This document shows positions 17,615-26,589 of a DNA stretch of 64,000 bases, one piece after another. The notes under the pieces were generated by a model. It saw only the letters and a list, made by a program, of their open reading frames with translations, was not told the DNA's origin and searched no databases. The DNA lies in contig NZ_JADQAI010000003.1 in assembly GCF_022129235.1 (NCBI RefSeq), positions 186,001 to 250,000 on the forward strand, written 5' to 3'. Origin of the DNA: Psychrobacter sp. Ps6 (lineage in GTDB: Bacteria > Pseudomonadota > Gammaproteobacteria > Pseudomonadales > Moraxellaceae). How positions within the stretch are numbered: position 1 is the stretch's first letter; the number at the start of each line of letters is the position of its first letter. Both the position numbers and the translations under genes were made by a program.

Positions 17615-18736
17615 ATGAGCATTGAGACAACAGTCACCCGTGCATGGCAGCGTAAAGCGCTTTGGCTATGGCTACTGCTACCTATTAGCTGGCTTTATGG
17701 ATTGATCATGTTGCTTCGTCGTCACGCTTATAAAGTTGGGTTGCTATCAAGTTATCGCGCACCTATACCCGTTATGGTAATTGGTAATATCAGTGTGGGT
17801 GGTAGCGGCAAAACACCGTTAATTATCGCCTTGGTCAATCACTTGCAAAAACGAGGCACAAAAGTCGGCGTCATCAGTCGAGGTTATGGTGGTGATACGA
17901 GCCAAATGCCGGCATTGGTTAGCACGACTAGTTTGCCCAACGTGGTAGGCGATGAGCCATGTTTGATTGTTCATATGACAGGCGCTGCCATGGCAGTATC
18001 TCCCAATCGTCAGCAAGCGATTACTACCTTGTTGGATGCTGAGCCTGATTTGCAATTAATTATTGCTGACGATGGGCTGCAGCATTATGCGCTCAAGCGG
18101 GATATAGAATGGATTGTGGTAGATGCCGCGCGGGGGTTTGGTAATGAGCAATTATTGCCAACCGGATTTTTGCGTGAGCCAATGTCACGACTAAAAGGCG
18201 CTCATGTTATTTATCATGAAAAACCAAATACAGACTCGGCTAAAAGTAGTAATCAGCCACAGAGCTCTGAGCGCTTGACCATGCGTTTGCAAGCTGATGA
18301 ATTGCAACGTCTATGGAGTCCTCAAACAGCTATTAAGCAAATAGATAATGTCGTTCCTGCCAGTAATAGTAGAGTACACGCGGCCAGCGGTATCGGCTAT
18401 CCGCAGCGTTTTTTTAATACGTTAGAATCTCTTGGTTTTGATGTGATAGGGCATCCTTATCCTGATCACTATGACTTTAATTTGACTGAGCTTTTACAAT
18501 ACAGCGATTATCCTATAATAGTTACCAGTAAAGATGCGGTAAAAATAAAAGCATTGTTGTCAGATTATACGGCAGAGCAAGCATTAAGTGATGAGTATGC
18601 AGAGCTCGTTAGCAGGTTGTGGGTTTTGCCTGTAACAGCCGTATTATCCGATAACTGTTATGATCATCTAAACCAGCAACTAAAAGCTTTGGGTATTGAG
18701 GCTGACTCTGATATTAGTATAAAAACGACATCATAG
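17615..18736 (+). CDS. lpxK: Tetraacyldisaccharide 4'-kinase
   Basis: LpxK adds the 4'-phosphate to the lipid A disaccharide at the inner membrane. The 373-residue protein has an N-terminal hydrophobic helix (about 17-35), the P-loop VGGSGKTPL, the conserved ISRGYGG element, DEPCLI, and the DDGLQHYALKRDIEWIVVDA segment, all hallmarks of the family. The C-terminal part has PDHYDF followed by VTSKDAVKI. Length is slightly above the usual 330 residues because of a Ser/Gln-rich insertion around 205-225. It lies 102 bases after msbA and 45 before kdsB in one direction, a lipid A/Kdo operon. Confidence 0.95.
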   Translation: MSIETTVTRAWQRKALWLWLLLPISWLYGLIMLLRRHAYKVGLLSSYRAPIPVMVIGNISVGGSGKTPLIIALVNHLQKRGTKVGVISRGYGGDTSQMPALVSTTSLPNVVGDEPCLIVHMTGAAMAVSPNRQQAITTLLDAEPDLQLIIADDGLQHYALKRDIEWIVVDAARGFGNEQLLPTGFLREPMSRLKGAHVIYHEKPNTDSAKSSNQPQSSERLTMRLQADELQRLWSPQTAIKQIDNVVPASNSRVHAASGIGYPQRFFNTLESLGFDVIGHPYPDHYDFNLTELLQYSDYPIIVTSKDAVKIKALLSDYTAEQALSDEYAELVSRLWVLPVTAVLSDNCYDHLNQQLKALGIEADSDISIKTTS

Positions 18737-18781
18737 ATAATAGTCAATACGTCAAACTGACACAATTTTTAGGAATAAACT

Positions 18782-19594
18782 ATGTCGCTTGTCACCACAC
18801 CTGCCAAAACCCATATTGTGATTCCCGCACGCTTCAAGAGCACACGATTACCTGGTAAGCCATTATTGAGCATTCATGGTAAACCGATGATACTATGGGT
18901 GGCTGAAAAGGCAAAAACAGCAACCTTTGCTGATGATATGTGTATTGCGACTGATGACGAGAGTATTGCAAAGGTTTGCACCGATGCAGGTTTTGATGTG
19001 GTGATGACAAGTAGCGAGCATGCTTCAGGCACTGACCGCTTGGCAGAAGTCGCTGCTATTAAAGGCTGGGCTGATCATGATATTGTGGTCAATATGCAAG
19101 GCGATGAACCGCTTGTACCGCCATTACTGCTTGAGCAGGTTCAGGCGCTTTTGGTAGCGGATGAGGCCAGCGTCATGGCGACACTCTGTGAGCCTATCGA
19201 TGATTACGATACGTTCCAGCGATCTTCTGTGGTAAAAGTGGTCAGTCAATATAATAACGATCTACAGCGCGCGCTTTATTTTAGTCGAGCACCGATCCCT
19301 TGTGATCGTGATATCGTATTGGCGGATGACAATCAAAGACAGCCACCAAAGAATGCGTATCGTCATTTGGGTTTATACGCCTACCGTGTCAGTCTGCTTC
19401 AGCAGTTTGTGCATTGGCCACAGACACCACTTGAGTTACTCGAAAGTCTAGAGCAGCTACGGGTATTAGAAAATGGTGAGCATATCGCCATTGCAGAAGC
19501 AGCTTGTCAACTGCCGGCGGGTGTCGATACACAAGAAGATCTGGACCGTTTAAATGCCATGAGCTTAGCTGATTTTCAAAACCCTGCTAAATAA
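18782..19594 (+). CDS. kdsB: CMP-Kdo synthetase (3-deoxy-manno-octulosonate cytidylyltransferase)
   Basis: KdsB activates Kdo with CTP for transfer onto lipid A. The 270-residue protein has the nucleotidyltransferase start [16 protein letters not shown], the IATDDESI loop, [10 protein letters not shown], the metal-binding NMQGDEPL and the sugar-binding [12 protein letters not shown], with HLGLYAYR later. AGGA lies eight bases before the ATG. It is the third gene of the msbA-lpxK-kdsB group, so the substrate and pathway are clear. Confidence 0.96.
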   Translation: MSLVTTPAKTHIVIPARFKSTRLPGKPLLSIHGKPMILWVAEKAKTATFADDMCIATDDESIAKVCTDAGFDVVMTSSEHASGTDRLAEVAAIKGWADHDIVVNMQGDEPLVPPLLLEQVQALLVADEASVMATLCEPIDDYDTFQRSSVVKVVSQYNNDLQRALYFSRAPIPCDRDIVLADDNQRQPPKNAYRHLGLYAYRVSLLQQFVHWPQTPLELLESLEQLRVLENGEHIAIAEAACQLPAGVDTQEDLDRLNAMSLADFQNPAK

Positions 19595-19689
19595 TGGTTT
19601 GAGCAAGCGCTCGTACATTATCCAGAGTATCGTTAGCGTGCCGCATCCTAAATATCTGAAAACGTGATAGAGCCAATAGAGCTATAACT

Positions 19690-20820
19690 ATGAATGACCT
19701 GACAGCAAATGTAGGCGCGCAAGAGCGTTCAGATAGTATCTATTTTGCGCCATTATTGCCATGGCAGCAGACGTTGTGGTCACAATTGACTCAGCGAGTA
19801 TTGACGCAGCAGTCCTTGCCGCATGCATTGCTTGCTGCTGGCATGCAGGGGATGGGTAAACGCGCCTTTGTATGGCGGTTAGTGGCTTGGCTGTTATGCC
19901 GCGAGCATGATATGAATCCGCTAGGCGCGTGCGGCACGTGTGAAAGTTGTCAATGGCTTAAGTCAGGGACTCATCCAAGCTTGCAAGTGCTGCCAATTAT
20001 GAGTATGCCAACTAATGCGGATAGTGACACCCTTCAAGACAAATCAAGCAGCGCAAAAGATAAAAAAAGTACCAAGACCACAAGCAGCAGCGCGCTTAAA
20101 ATAAAAGTAGATGACATTCGTGCCCTGCAGCCTTTTATTTATCAAGGCGGGCAAGGAATGCGTATTTGCGTGTTGGATCACGCAGAACAAATGACTGTCG
20201 CTGCTGCCAATGCGCTACTCAAGACATTAGAAGAGCCACAAGCACAAGTTTACCTATTTTTAATCAGTGATACGCCTGCTCAGTTACTTCCAACAATTAA
20301 GAGTCGTGTACAACAGTTGGCATTACAGACTATTGAGCCTACTGTTGCTGTCGATTATGTGACAAAAGCACTCGGTCATACGATCAATCGTGAAGCCGTT
20401 GGCAAAATGGCGATTGAACAGCTTATACAGCTAGCGAACGGAGCGCCACTTGCTGCGTTAGCATTGGCACAGGCACCGTGGTATGGCAAGCGTGCTCTAT
20501 GGCTGACTACATGGCAAGCGCTACGTAGTGGTAAGCGTAGTAGCGTAGCAGCAAGTGACTATTGGCAAAGTCAGTTAAGTATCAAAGAGTTTATTCAACT
20601 GTCTGAGCTGATGCTGCTTGATATGCGCCGTGTTTGTTTAGGGCTTGGTGAGCTACAAAAAGATATCAAACTATCGGCTACACTAGAATCTTATCAACCC
20701 ACCGATAGCCGACTAGAGACATTCGCCACCAGCTTGCAGCAAACCAAAGTTGCTTTGCAACAAAATGTGCAAGAAAAATTTGCCTATGATAAGCTAATGC
20801 AAGAATTAGCTGACTTGTAA
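19690..20820 (+). CDS. holB: DNA polymerase III subunit delta'
   Basis: The 376-residue protein is the delta' subunit of the clamp loader, a rigid AAA+ member that helps open the beta clamp. It shows LPHALLAAGMQGMGKRAFVWRL (a degenerate P-loop), a four-cysteine zinc module CGTCESCQWL, and the SRC-like stretch LLKTLEEPQ...FLISDTPAQLLPTIKSRVQQL. A Ser/Lys-rich insertion follows the zinc module (about 115-135), longer than in E. coli HolB. A pilZ gene comes next, an order shared with Pseudomonas. No tmk gene lies upstream; kdsB does. Confidence 0.93.
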   Translation: MNDLTANVGAQERSDSIYFAPLLPWQQTLWSQLTQRVLTQQSLPHALLAAGMQGMGKRAFVWRLVAWLLCREHDMNPLGACGTCESCQWLKSGTHPSLQVLPIMSMPTNADSDTLQDKSSSAKDKKSTKTTSSSALKIKVDDIRALQPFIYQGGQGMRICVLDHAEQMTVAAANALLKTLEEPQAQVYLFLISDTPAQLLPTIKSRVQQLALQTIEPTVAVDYVTKALGHTINREAVGKMAIEQLIQLANGAPLAALALAQAPWYGKRALWLTTWQALRSGKRSSVAASDYWQSQLSIKEFIQLSELMLLDMRRVCLGLGELQKDIKLSATLESYQPTDSRLETFATSLQQTKVALQQNVQEKFAYDKLMQELADL

Positions 20821-20932
20821 AAGTCGTGATATAGCGCTTCATCAGTGCCTAATAACTCACAATCGTTTTTATTTATAACCTTTCAATAACTCATAAAAAT
20901 ACATTAGACCCAATTGATAAAGGAAGCTGACT

Positions 20933-21280
20933 ATGGCAATGCCAGGACGCGGCGGGATTTTAACCTGTAACATTGAAAGTATCGACACGCTGTATGCCAG
21001 CTATTTATCTTTTGTGAATAATGGCGCGCTATTTGTGCCTTCCGATCAGCCGCAGCAATTGGGTAACGAAGTGTTTATCGCTATTACATTACCTAACTCT
21101 AGCGAGCGCTTGCCAATGAATGGTAAAGTTGTTTGGATCAACTCCAAGACCCAAGCTGGTCGACCAGCAGGCTTTGCGGTGCAAATTGGTAGTGATATCG
21201 CTGGACAAAGAATTAAAAACGAAGTCGAGCGATTATTAGCGGGAAAAATTGATAGCTTACAATCGACTTATACCATGTAG
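20933..21280 (+). CDS. pilZ: Type IV pilus assembly protein PilZ
   Basis: The 115-residue protein matches the prototype PilZ of Pseudomonas along its length: a short N-terminal strand pair, LYASYLSFVNNGALFVPS, GNEVFIAITLPNSSERLPMNGKVVWI, and a C-terminal helix ending in YTM. It lacks the RxxxR cyclic-di-GMP-binding motif, as does the prototype, so it should act through protein contacts (PilB/FimX in known systems) in type IV pilus assembly. AAAGGA stands eight bases before the ATG. holB lies immediately upstream. A strong bidirectional terminator follows. Confidence 0.9.
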   Translation: MAMPGRGGILTCNIESIDTLYASYLSFVNNGALFVPSDQPQQLGNEVFIAITLPNSSERLPMNGKVVWINSKTQAGRPAGFAVQIGSDIAGQRIKNEVERLLAGKIDSLQSTYTM

Positions 21281-21350
21281 TTCATACCACTTAATTCAAA
21301 AACCTAGGCGTCTCTATAGATAGCCATCATAGTGGTACTTTATAATCGAT

Positions 21351-21383
21351 AAAAAAGCCTTATAACTTTATAAGGCTTTTTTT
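21351..21383. terminator. Bidirectional terminator between pilZ and ppk2
   Basis: AAAAAAGCCTTATA (21351-21364) pairs perfectly with TATAAGGCTTTTTT (21369-21382) around a four-base loop, giving a 14-bp stem with T tracts on both strands between convergent genes. Confidence 0.92.
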
Positions 21384-21409
21384 AGGACATATATTTGTAT
21401 CAGTTAGTG

Positions 21410-22507
21410 CTAGTAGCGCGGCGGTACGTACATATCATCAGGAATAGGCTCGCGGTAGTATTCATCATCGCGTTTGCGACTGGGCAATTCAATCTCGTCA
21501 CGAGGTATTTCTTTGTAAGGAATTTGCTCGAGTAAGTGCGCAATACAGTTGAGCCTAGCGCGCTTTTTGTTATTACCTTCAACGACCCACCATGGCGCTT
21601 CAGGAATATGAGTGCGCTCAAACATGGTCTCTTTTGCTTTGGTGTAGTCTTCCCAGCGCCTGCGTGACTGCAGGTCCATTGGTGAGAGTTTCCACTGTTT
21701 TAGCGGATCATATATCCGACTCATAAAACGTGCATGCTGCTCATCGTCGGTGATAGAAAACCAGTATTTGACTAAGCGAATGCCTGATCGCACGAGCATG
21801 CGCTCAAACTCTGGTACCGATTGAAAAAACTCCTCATACTGCGCATCGGTACAAAAACCCATGACGTGCTCAACACCGCCTCGGTTGTACCAGCTGCGAT
21901 CAAACAAGACGATCTCACCTGCGGCTGGTAAATGCGCGACATAGCGCTGAAAATACCACTGTGTCTGCTCACGTTCCGTTGGAGCAGGTAAGGCGGCAAC
22001 ACGGCAAACTCGCGGATTGAGCCGCTGAGTGATACGTTTAATGGCCCCACCTTTGCCAGCAGAGTCTCGCCCTTCAAAGATAACGACGATACGCTCACCA
22101 TTTGCGACCACCCAGTCTTGCAGCTTGATAAGTTCTCGCTGCAATCGTACCAATTCATGGAAATAGGTGCGCCGATCCAGTTTTTCTTGCTCACTCATCT
22201 CACGTCCGTTAAAACGAAAGTCACGCGCATAATCATCTATTTCATTTTCTAATTCTTCATCATAGGTATCAATTAAATCTTGATGCATTTTTCGACGCAG
22301 TTCATCATCAAGAATGTCTTTTTCGATACGTTCAGACAGGATGGCTTGCTCCTGATTGTACCGATCTAAATCCTCCTTAGTGGTTAAAGACTGAAAATCA
22401 CTGGTTGTAATGGGTTTTGTCGTTACCAATTTTTCAGAGCCAAAAATGATTTGCCTCATTTTTCTTAATAGAAACTTTTTTTTAAGTAGAAATTCTGTCT
22501 TACCCAT
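21410..22507 (-). CDS. ppk2: Polyphosphate kinase 2
   Basis: PPK2 uses polyphosphate to phosphorylate nucleoside diphosphates, or the reverse. The 365-residue protein has Walker A GRDSAGKGG (146-154), the Walker B region VLFDRSWYNRGGVEHVMGF and the lid segment with SRIYDPLKQWKLSPMD. An N-terminal helical region of about 120 residues precedes the core. The frame extends upstream to a TTG at 22588, but the ATG at 22507 has AAAGG eight bases before it and is the likely start. Exact substrate class (ADP, GDP or AMP) cannot be set by eye. The gene is alone, with terminators on both sides. Confidence 0.92.
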   Translation of the reverse strand: MGKTEFLLKKKFLLRKMRQIIFGSEKLVTTKPITTSDFQSLTTKEDLDRYNQEQAILSERIEKDILDDELRRKMHQDLIDTYDEELENEIDDYARDFRFNGREMSEQEKLDRRTYFHELVRLQRELIKLQDWVVANGERIVVIFEGRDSAGKGGAIKRITQRLNPRVCRVAALPAPTEREQTQWYFQRYVAHLPAAGEIVLFDRSWYNRGGVEHVMGFCTDAQYEEFFQSVPEFERMLVRSGIRLVKYWFSITDDEQHARFMSRIYDPLKQWKLSPMDLQSRRRWEDYTKAKETMFERTHIPEAPWWVVEGNNKKRARLNCIAHLLEQIPYKEIPRDEIELPSRKRDDEYYREPIPDDMYVPPRY

Positions 22508-22590
22508 AAATATTACCTTTGTTTGGCATATCGGCTTTTTTAAGAGGCTACTATCTAGGTCGGTTCTATCATAGCAAAGTACAGACAATA

Positions 22591-22625
22591 AAAAATGCCC
22601 TTTAAATAGTTAAAGGGCATTTTTT
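22591..22625 (-). terminator. Terminator of the thiolase gene
   Basis: AAAAATGCCCTTTAA (22591-22605) and TTAAAGGGCATTTTT (22610-22624) form a perfect 15-bp stem with a four-base loop. It lies 67 bases past the thiolase stop on the minus strand and upstream of ppk2. Confidence 0.9.
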
Positions 22626-22691
22626 ATGGATAGATATATGCTGATTAAAATAATTAGTCAGCATATATTTTTGATTCACAATTTATGAGGC

Positions 22692-24305
22692 TTATTTTTC
22701 TAAGATGCACGTTACGCCTTGACCACCAGCGGCGCAAATAGAGATTAGCGCACGGCCTGAGCCTTTTTGATCCAGTAGTTTCGCAGCGGTGGCTAAGATA
22801 CGACCACCAGTTGCAGCAAATGGATGACCCGCTGCTAGTGATGAGCCGTTTACGTTTAACTTGCTATGATCAATCGATCCTAGTGGCGCATCAAGACCTA
22901 GGCGCTCTTCACAGAATGTCTCATCTTCCCAAGCAGCCAGTGTCGATAATACTTGTGAGGCAAACGCTTCATGAATCTCATAGAAGTCAAAGTCTTGTAG
23001 CGTCAGGCCCGCGCGTTCAAGCATACGTGGTACCGCATAAGCGGGTGCCATGAGTAGGCCTTCTGTCGTGCCAGACTTACCGATGAAATCTACTGCTGCT
23101 GTTTCTTGATGAACAATATAAGCCAGTGGTTTTAAGCCGTGCTCTTTTGCCCACTCATCCGTACCCAATAGGACACAAGAAGCACCGTCAGTCAGTGGCG
23201 TCGAGTTGGCAGCAGTCATGGTTGGGTTGGCGTTCTTTTTGCCAAAGACTGGCTTTAATTTGCCTAGCTTCTCTAGCGTGGTATCTGGACGTAAGTTGTT
23301 GTCACGAGTCAGGCCTTTGTATGGCGTGATCAAGTCGTCAAAGAAACCTTCGTCATAAGCACGTGCTAGGTTTTTGTGACTGTTAAAGGCAAGCTCATCT
23401 TGAGCTTCGCGAGTGATGTTCCACTCAAGCGCGGTGATGGCTTGATGCTCACCCATTGATAGACCAGTACGCGGCTCGCCATTCTGCGGTGAATCAATCA
23501 AATCTTTTGGATTTAGACCCATTAATGCTTTTAGACGTTGTTTATTGTCTTTGGCGGCACCAAGTTTGATCAATACTTTACGCAAGCCGTCACCAATAGC
23601 GATAGGCGCATCAGAGGTGGTATCTACGCCGCCAGTGATGGCCGAATCGATCAGACCAAGTGCGATCTTGTTGGCAGAAGCAAAGGTCGCTTGCAAGCCA
23701 GTACCGCAAGCTTGTGAGATATCGTAAGTTGGCGTGTGTGGGTTCAATGCAGTATTCAACATTGCTTCACGAGTCAAGTTGATATCGCGGCTTAGCTTCA
23801 TAACAGCACCAGCAACCACCTCACCGATGACTTCGTCTTGCAAGTTGTAGCGCTCAACCAAGCCGTCTAGGGCAGCTGTCAGCATATCTGTGTTGCTAAC
23901 ATCAGCGTATGAGCCATTTGAGCGCGCGAATGGGATACGGTTACCACCTAGGATTGCCACACGATTTTGGTTCGAAGCAGGTTTGGTTTTACTTGTTTTT
24001 TTAGCAGCAGTCGCTGGTTTTTTAGCCGCTGTGGTTTCTACTTTTTCATCATCTGATTTTTTGCTAGTGGTGTCTTTAGTCTCTGGGCTTTTGGTATCAG
24101 TTTCTCTAGCGTCAGATTTTTTAGTAGCTGGCGCTTCTTTTTTTGTGTTTTCAGCTTGTGCGTTATCAGCCTTAGTATCAGCTTTAACGTCAGCAGTTTT
24201 AGCAGGCTCATTGTTTTCAGCAGTTTCTTGTGGTTTTGCATCGCTGGCTTTAACAACAGTACTTTCAACAACTGGACTATCAGGGTGGTTGTTTTTATTA
24301 CTCAT
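22692..24305 (-). CDS. Thiolase (acetyl-CoA acyltransferase, FadI/FadA2-like) with long N-terminal extension
   Basis: The 537-residue protein has a full thiolase from about residue 113, with the nucleophile Cys200 in DISQACGTGLQ, His445 in EIHEAFA, His494 in AAGHPFAATGG and Cys524 in ICAAGGQG. The first 110 residues are a Lys/Ala/Thr/Glu/Asp-rich tract with no visible fold, absent from ordinary thiolases. TAAGGAT before the ATG at 24305 supports that the extension is translated. Thiolases cleave or form 3-ketoacyl-CoA. It is divergent from a high-molecular-weight FabG and a MaoC hydratase, the same trio and orientation as fadA2/fabG4/htdX of Mycobacterium tuberculosis. Direction of flux (beta-oxidation or synthesis) is not decided. 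Confidence 0.9.
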   Translation of the reverse strand: MSNKNNHPDSPVVESTVVKASDAKPQETAENNEPAKTADVKADTKADNAQAENTKKEAPATKKSDARETDTKSPETKDTTSKKSDDEKVETTAAKKPATAAKKTSKTKPASNQNRVAILGGNRIPFARSNGSYADVSNTDMLTAALDGLVERYNLQDEVIGEVVAGAVMKLSRDINLTREAMLNTALNPHTPTYDISQACGTGLQATFASANKIALGLIDSAITGGVDTTSDAPIAIGDGLRKVLIKLGAAKDNKQRLKALMGLNPKDLIDSPQNGEPRTGLSMGEHQAITALEWNITREAQDELAFNSHKNLARAYDEGFFDDLITPYKGLTRDNNLRPDTTLEKLGKLKPVFGKKNANPTMTAANSTPLTDGASCVLLGTDEWAKEHGLKPLAYIVHQETAAVDFIGKSGTTEGLLMAPAYAVPRMLERAGLTLQDFDFYEIHEAFASQVLSTLAAWEDETFCEERLGLDAPLGSIDHSKLNVNGSSLAAGHPFAATGGRILATAAKLLDQKGSGRALISICAAGGQGVTCILEK

Positions 24306-24873
24306 AATATTATCCTTAAAAAGTATGGGCAGAAAAATTGAAGGGTAAACATAAAAAAAGTGGCAAAGTCATGTTAAGCAAAAATCAAATATTATCATTT
24401 ATCGCCTAGTATCGCTGTGTATGATAAGTCGTTTTGTGCTCGTTTAATGTATATCTTTAGCAAACGATGTGTCGCTTATATAAGTTCAATGACAGCTTTA
24501 AATGTACTGGTTAAGACGCTAATAGACTGGCGAGTACCAACGAGTATCAGATAGTAGCATTGCATAACGATACGTTAGATAATATATTGTTATCAATAAT
24601 TATGTTTGCCATAACTTATAGGCCGGATTTTAACATGTTATGATGGTCAGTAAGTCGGTAAAAAGTCGTCAGCTTGTATACTGACTTGTTTACAGATTAT
24701 TGTAGACATTGTCTGTTTTTGGACATGTTTCTGATGGCAGTGTATAGTTAAGCCAGTTTTAAGATGATTTACCAAATATCAATAATTACAATGTTGATGA
24801 GTCTATATAATAGGCGTATTACATTTAGTGTTTACTATTATTTCAACCATTCATTATTTATAGGGAATATATT
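24306..24873. other. Long divergent intergenic region between thiolase and FabG genes
   Basis: These 568 bases hold the promoters of two divergent lipid genes. Visible items are CGTTT/AAACG arms 16 bases apart near 24444-24470, GTCAGT/ACTGAC arms near 24650-24690, AGAC-ATT-GTCT near 24705, and a TATAAT at 24806-24811 without a good -35. None matches a known FadR or PsrA site convincingly. No coding frame is apparent. The length is generous for two promoters, so a regulator or small RNA is possible but unsupported. Confidence 0.5.
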
Positions 24874-26274
24874 ATGTCAGACCGTTATGGTGATTTTGTT
24901 CAATCTTCTATTGGTAAAAAAGTCGCAAAGAACTTAGGTTTGCCAATGCCAGCGACGCTTGATCGTTTTGAAAGCGGTGAGCGTTTGGTTCGTGGTAGTG
25001 TACTAGTTGGCCGTGCTAATGGTGAGGACAAAAGCATTAGTGAATCTGTTGCACGTATTTTGTTAGATGTGCATGCTGATGTATATGTAAACAGCCGTGA
25101 TGATGTCAAAGACGCTCTTGCTGATGCAGGCGTTGAAGCAAAAGCCAATACAGGTGGTGACGATCAGTTCAAAGTGTTGCTTTTTGATGCAAGTAATATT
25201 AGCAACGCGGATCAGCTAAAAGAAGTGTACGAGTTTTTTCATAGCGTTGCGCGCCGCGTTGAAAAATCAGGCCGTGTGATCGTTATTGGTCGTACGCCAG
25301 AGGACATCACTGATATCGAAACTGCCATGGCACAACGTGCACTTGAGGGCTTTGTAAAATCAGTAGGTAAAGAGTTCAAGCGCGGCATTACAGCCCAGCT
25401 TATCTATGTAGAAGCGGGCGCTGAGCAGAACCTAGACTCGACCTTGCGCTTTTTCACCTCAGCACGTTCAGCTTATGTCTCAGGACAAGTGGTACGCGTG
25501 AGCAAGGGCGACTCAGTGGACGTTGATTGGAATCAGCCTTTAGGCGGTAAAACGATGTTAGTGACTGGCGCAAGTCGTGGTATCGGCGAAGCAATCGCTC
25601 GTGTCTTGGCTCGCGAGGGCGCGCATGTGATCTGTCTTGACGTACCGCAGCAGCAAGCTGACCTACAAAAAGTTGCCAGTGAAATCAGTGGCTCTGCATT
25701 GACAGTAGACATCACTAGTGATGACGCTGGCGCAGAAATCGCAGATGCGGCGCAAAAGCGTGGTGGTTTAGATTCAGTTATCCATAATGCTGGCGTGACA
25801 CGTGATAAGACATTGGCCAGAATGGATGAGAAGAAGTGGGATATGGTCATCGATATTAACTTGGGTAGCATTGCTAAATTGAATCGCTACTTGCTCGATA
25901 ATGATGTGCTAAAAGAAAATGCCCGTTTCGTATGTGTGTCATCTATTTCAGGTATCGCTGGTAACATGGGTCAGACCAATTATGCCACTTCTAAAGCGGG
26001 CGTTATTGGCTTGGTTGATGCGACTGCTAAGCAGTTAGAAGACAATGCTAAAGGCATGACCATCAATGCAGTAGCGCCAGGGTTTATCGAAACACAAATG
26101 ACTGAAGCGATTCCATTTGCTATTCGCGAAGCTGGTCGTCGTATGAACTCAATGAGCCAAGGCGGCTTACCAGTTGACGTGGCTGAGACCATCGCATGGT
26201 TGGCTTCACCTGCGTCTGGTGGCTTAAATGGCAACACAGTTCGTGTTTGTGGTCAAAGCTTACTTGGCGCATAA
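24874..26274 (+). CDS. High-molecular-weight 3-oxoacyl reductase (FabG4-like)
   Basis: This short-chain dehydrogenase is 466 residues, about 200 longer than ordinary FabG. Residues 1-210 form a separate N-terminal domain (flavodoxin-like in FabG4). The ketoreductase has TGASRGIG (231-238), Asp256 at the end of the second strand (a sign of NADH preference), NAG near 305, and the catalytic Ser357, Tyr370 and Lys374. It reduces 3-oxoacyl thioesters; FabG4 acts on CoA esters with NADH. TAGGGAA precedes the ATG. It is followed by a MaoC hydratase and divergent from a thiolase, giving three of the four steps of a beta-oxidation or reverse cycle; the acyl-CoA/enoyl reductase step is missing here. 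Confidence 0.9.
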   Translation: MSDRYGDFVQSSIGKKVAKNLGLPMPATLDRFESGERLVRGSVLVGRANGEDKSISESVARILLDVHADVYVNSRDDVKDALADAGVEAKANTGGDDQFKVLLFDASNISNADQLKEVYEFFHSVARRVEKSGRVIVIGRTPEDITDIETAMAQRALEGFVKSVGKEFKRGITAQLIYVEAGAEQNLDSTLRFFTSARSAYVSGQVVRVSKGDSVDVDWNQPLGGKTMLVTGASRGIGEAIARVLAREGAHVICLDVPQQQADLQKVASEISGSALTVDITSDDAGAEIADAAQKRGGLDSVIHNAGVTRDKTLARMDEKKWDMVIDINLGSIAKLNRYLLDNDVLKENARFVCVSSISGIAGNMGQTNYATSKAGVIGLVDATAKQLEDNAKGMTINAVAPGFIETQMTEAIPFAIREAGRRMNSMSQGGLPVDVAETIAWLASPASGGLNGNTVRVCGQSLLGA

Positions 26275-26589
26275 TACTGATTTATTGGTGAGAATATGTG
26301 GCAAACAAGGAGAGGGTAGTGTGATGGTATTATCCTTTGTTTTTGATTTGCCTCACATATGCTTACGAAATATTTGCTGATAAATTGTAATAAAGCTGCC
26401 CACGGGTGGCTTTTTTATGATAAAAACACAAGAGCCATCAGCCAAACTATTTTTTGCTATTAGAGATACTTGCAAAATTGATTGAATATAGTGCTTATTA
26501 GATGATTTGATAATAGGCACCAGTCAGTGACTGCTTAATGTCTTTAGATACGTTAAAAATCTTGTTCAAGCCACATTTAGGATTTACTT
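26275..26589. other. Intergenic region between FabG4-like and MaoC genes
   Basis: These 315 bases contain the terminator at 26392-26416 and then about 170 AT-rich bases that must carry the MaoC promoter. I see no clear -10/-35 pair and no gene. Confidence 0.5.
26392..26416 (+). terminator. Terminator after the FabG4-like gene
   Basis: AAAGC...GCTTTTTT arms enclose CCCACGGG, giving a short G+C-rich hairpin with two wobble pairs and a six-T tract, 118 bases past the FabG stop. It suggests that the MaoC gene has its own promoter. Confidence 0.6.

Noticed and set aside
22508..22588. TTG-started extension of ppk2
   Set aside because: The extra residues lack family similarity and the ATG at 22507 has a good ribosome site.
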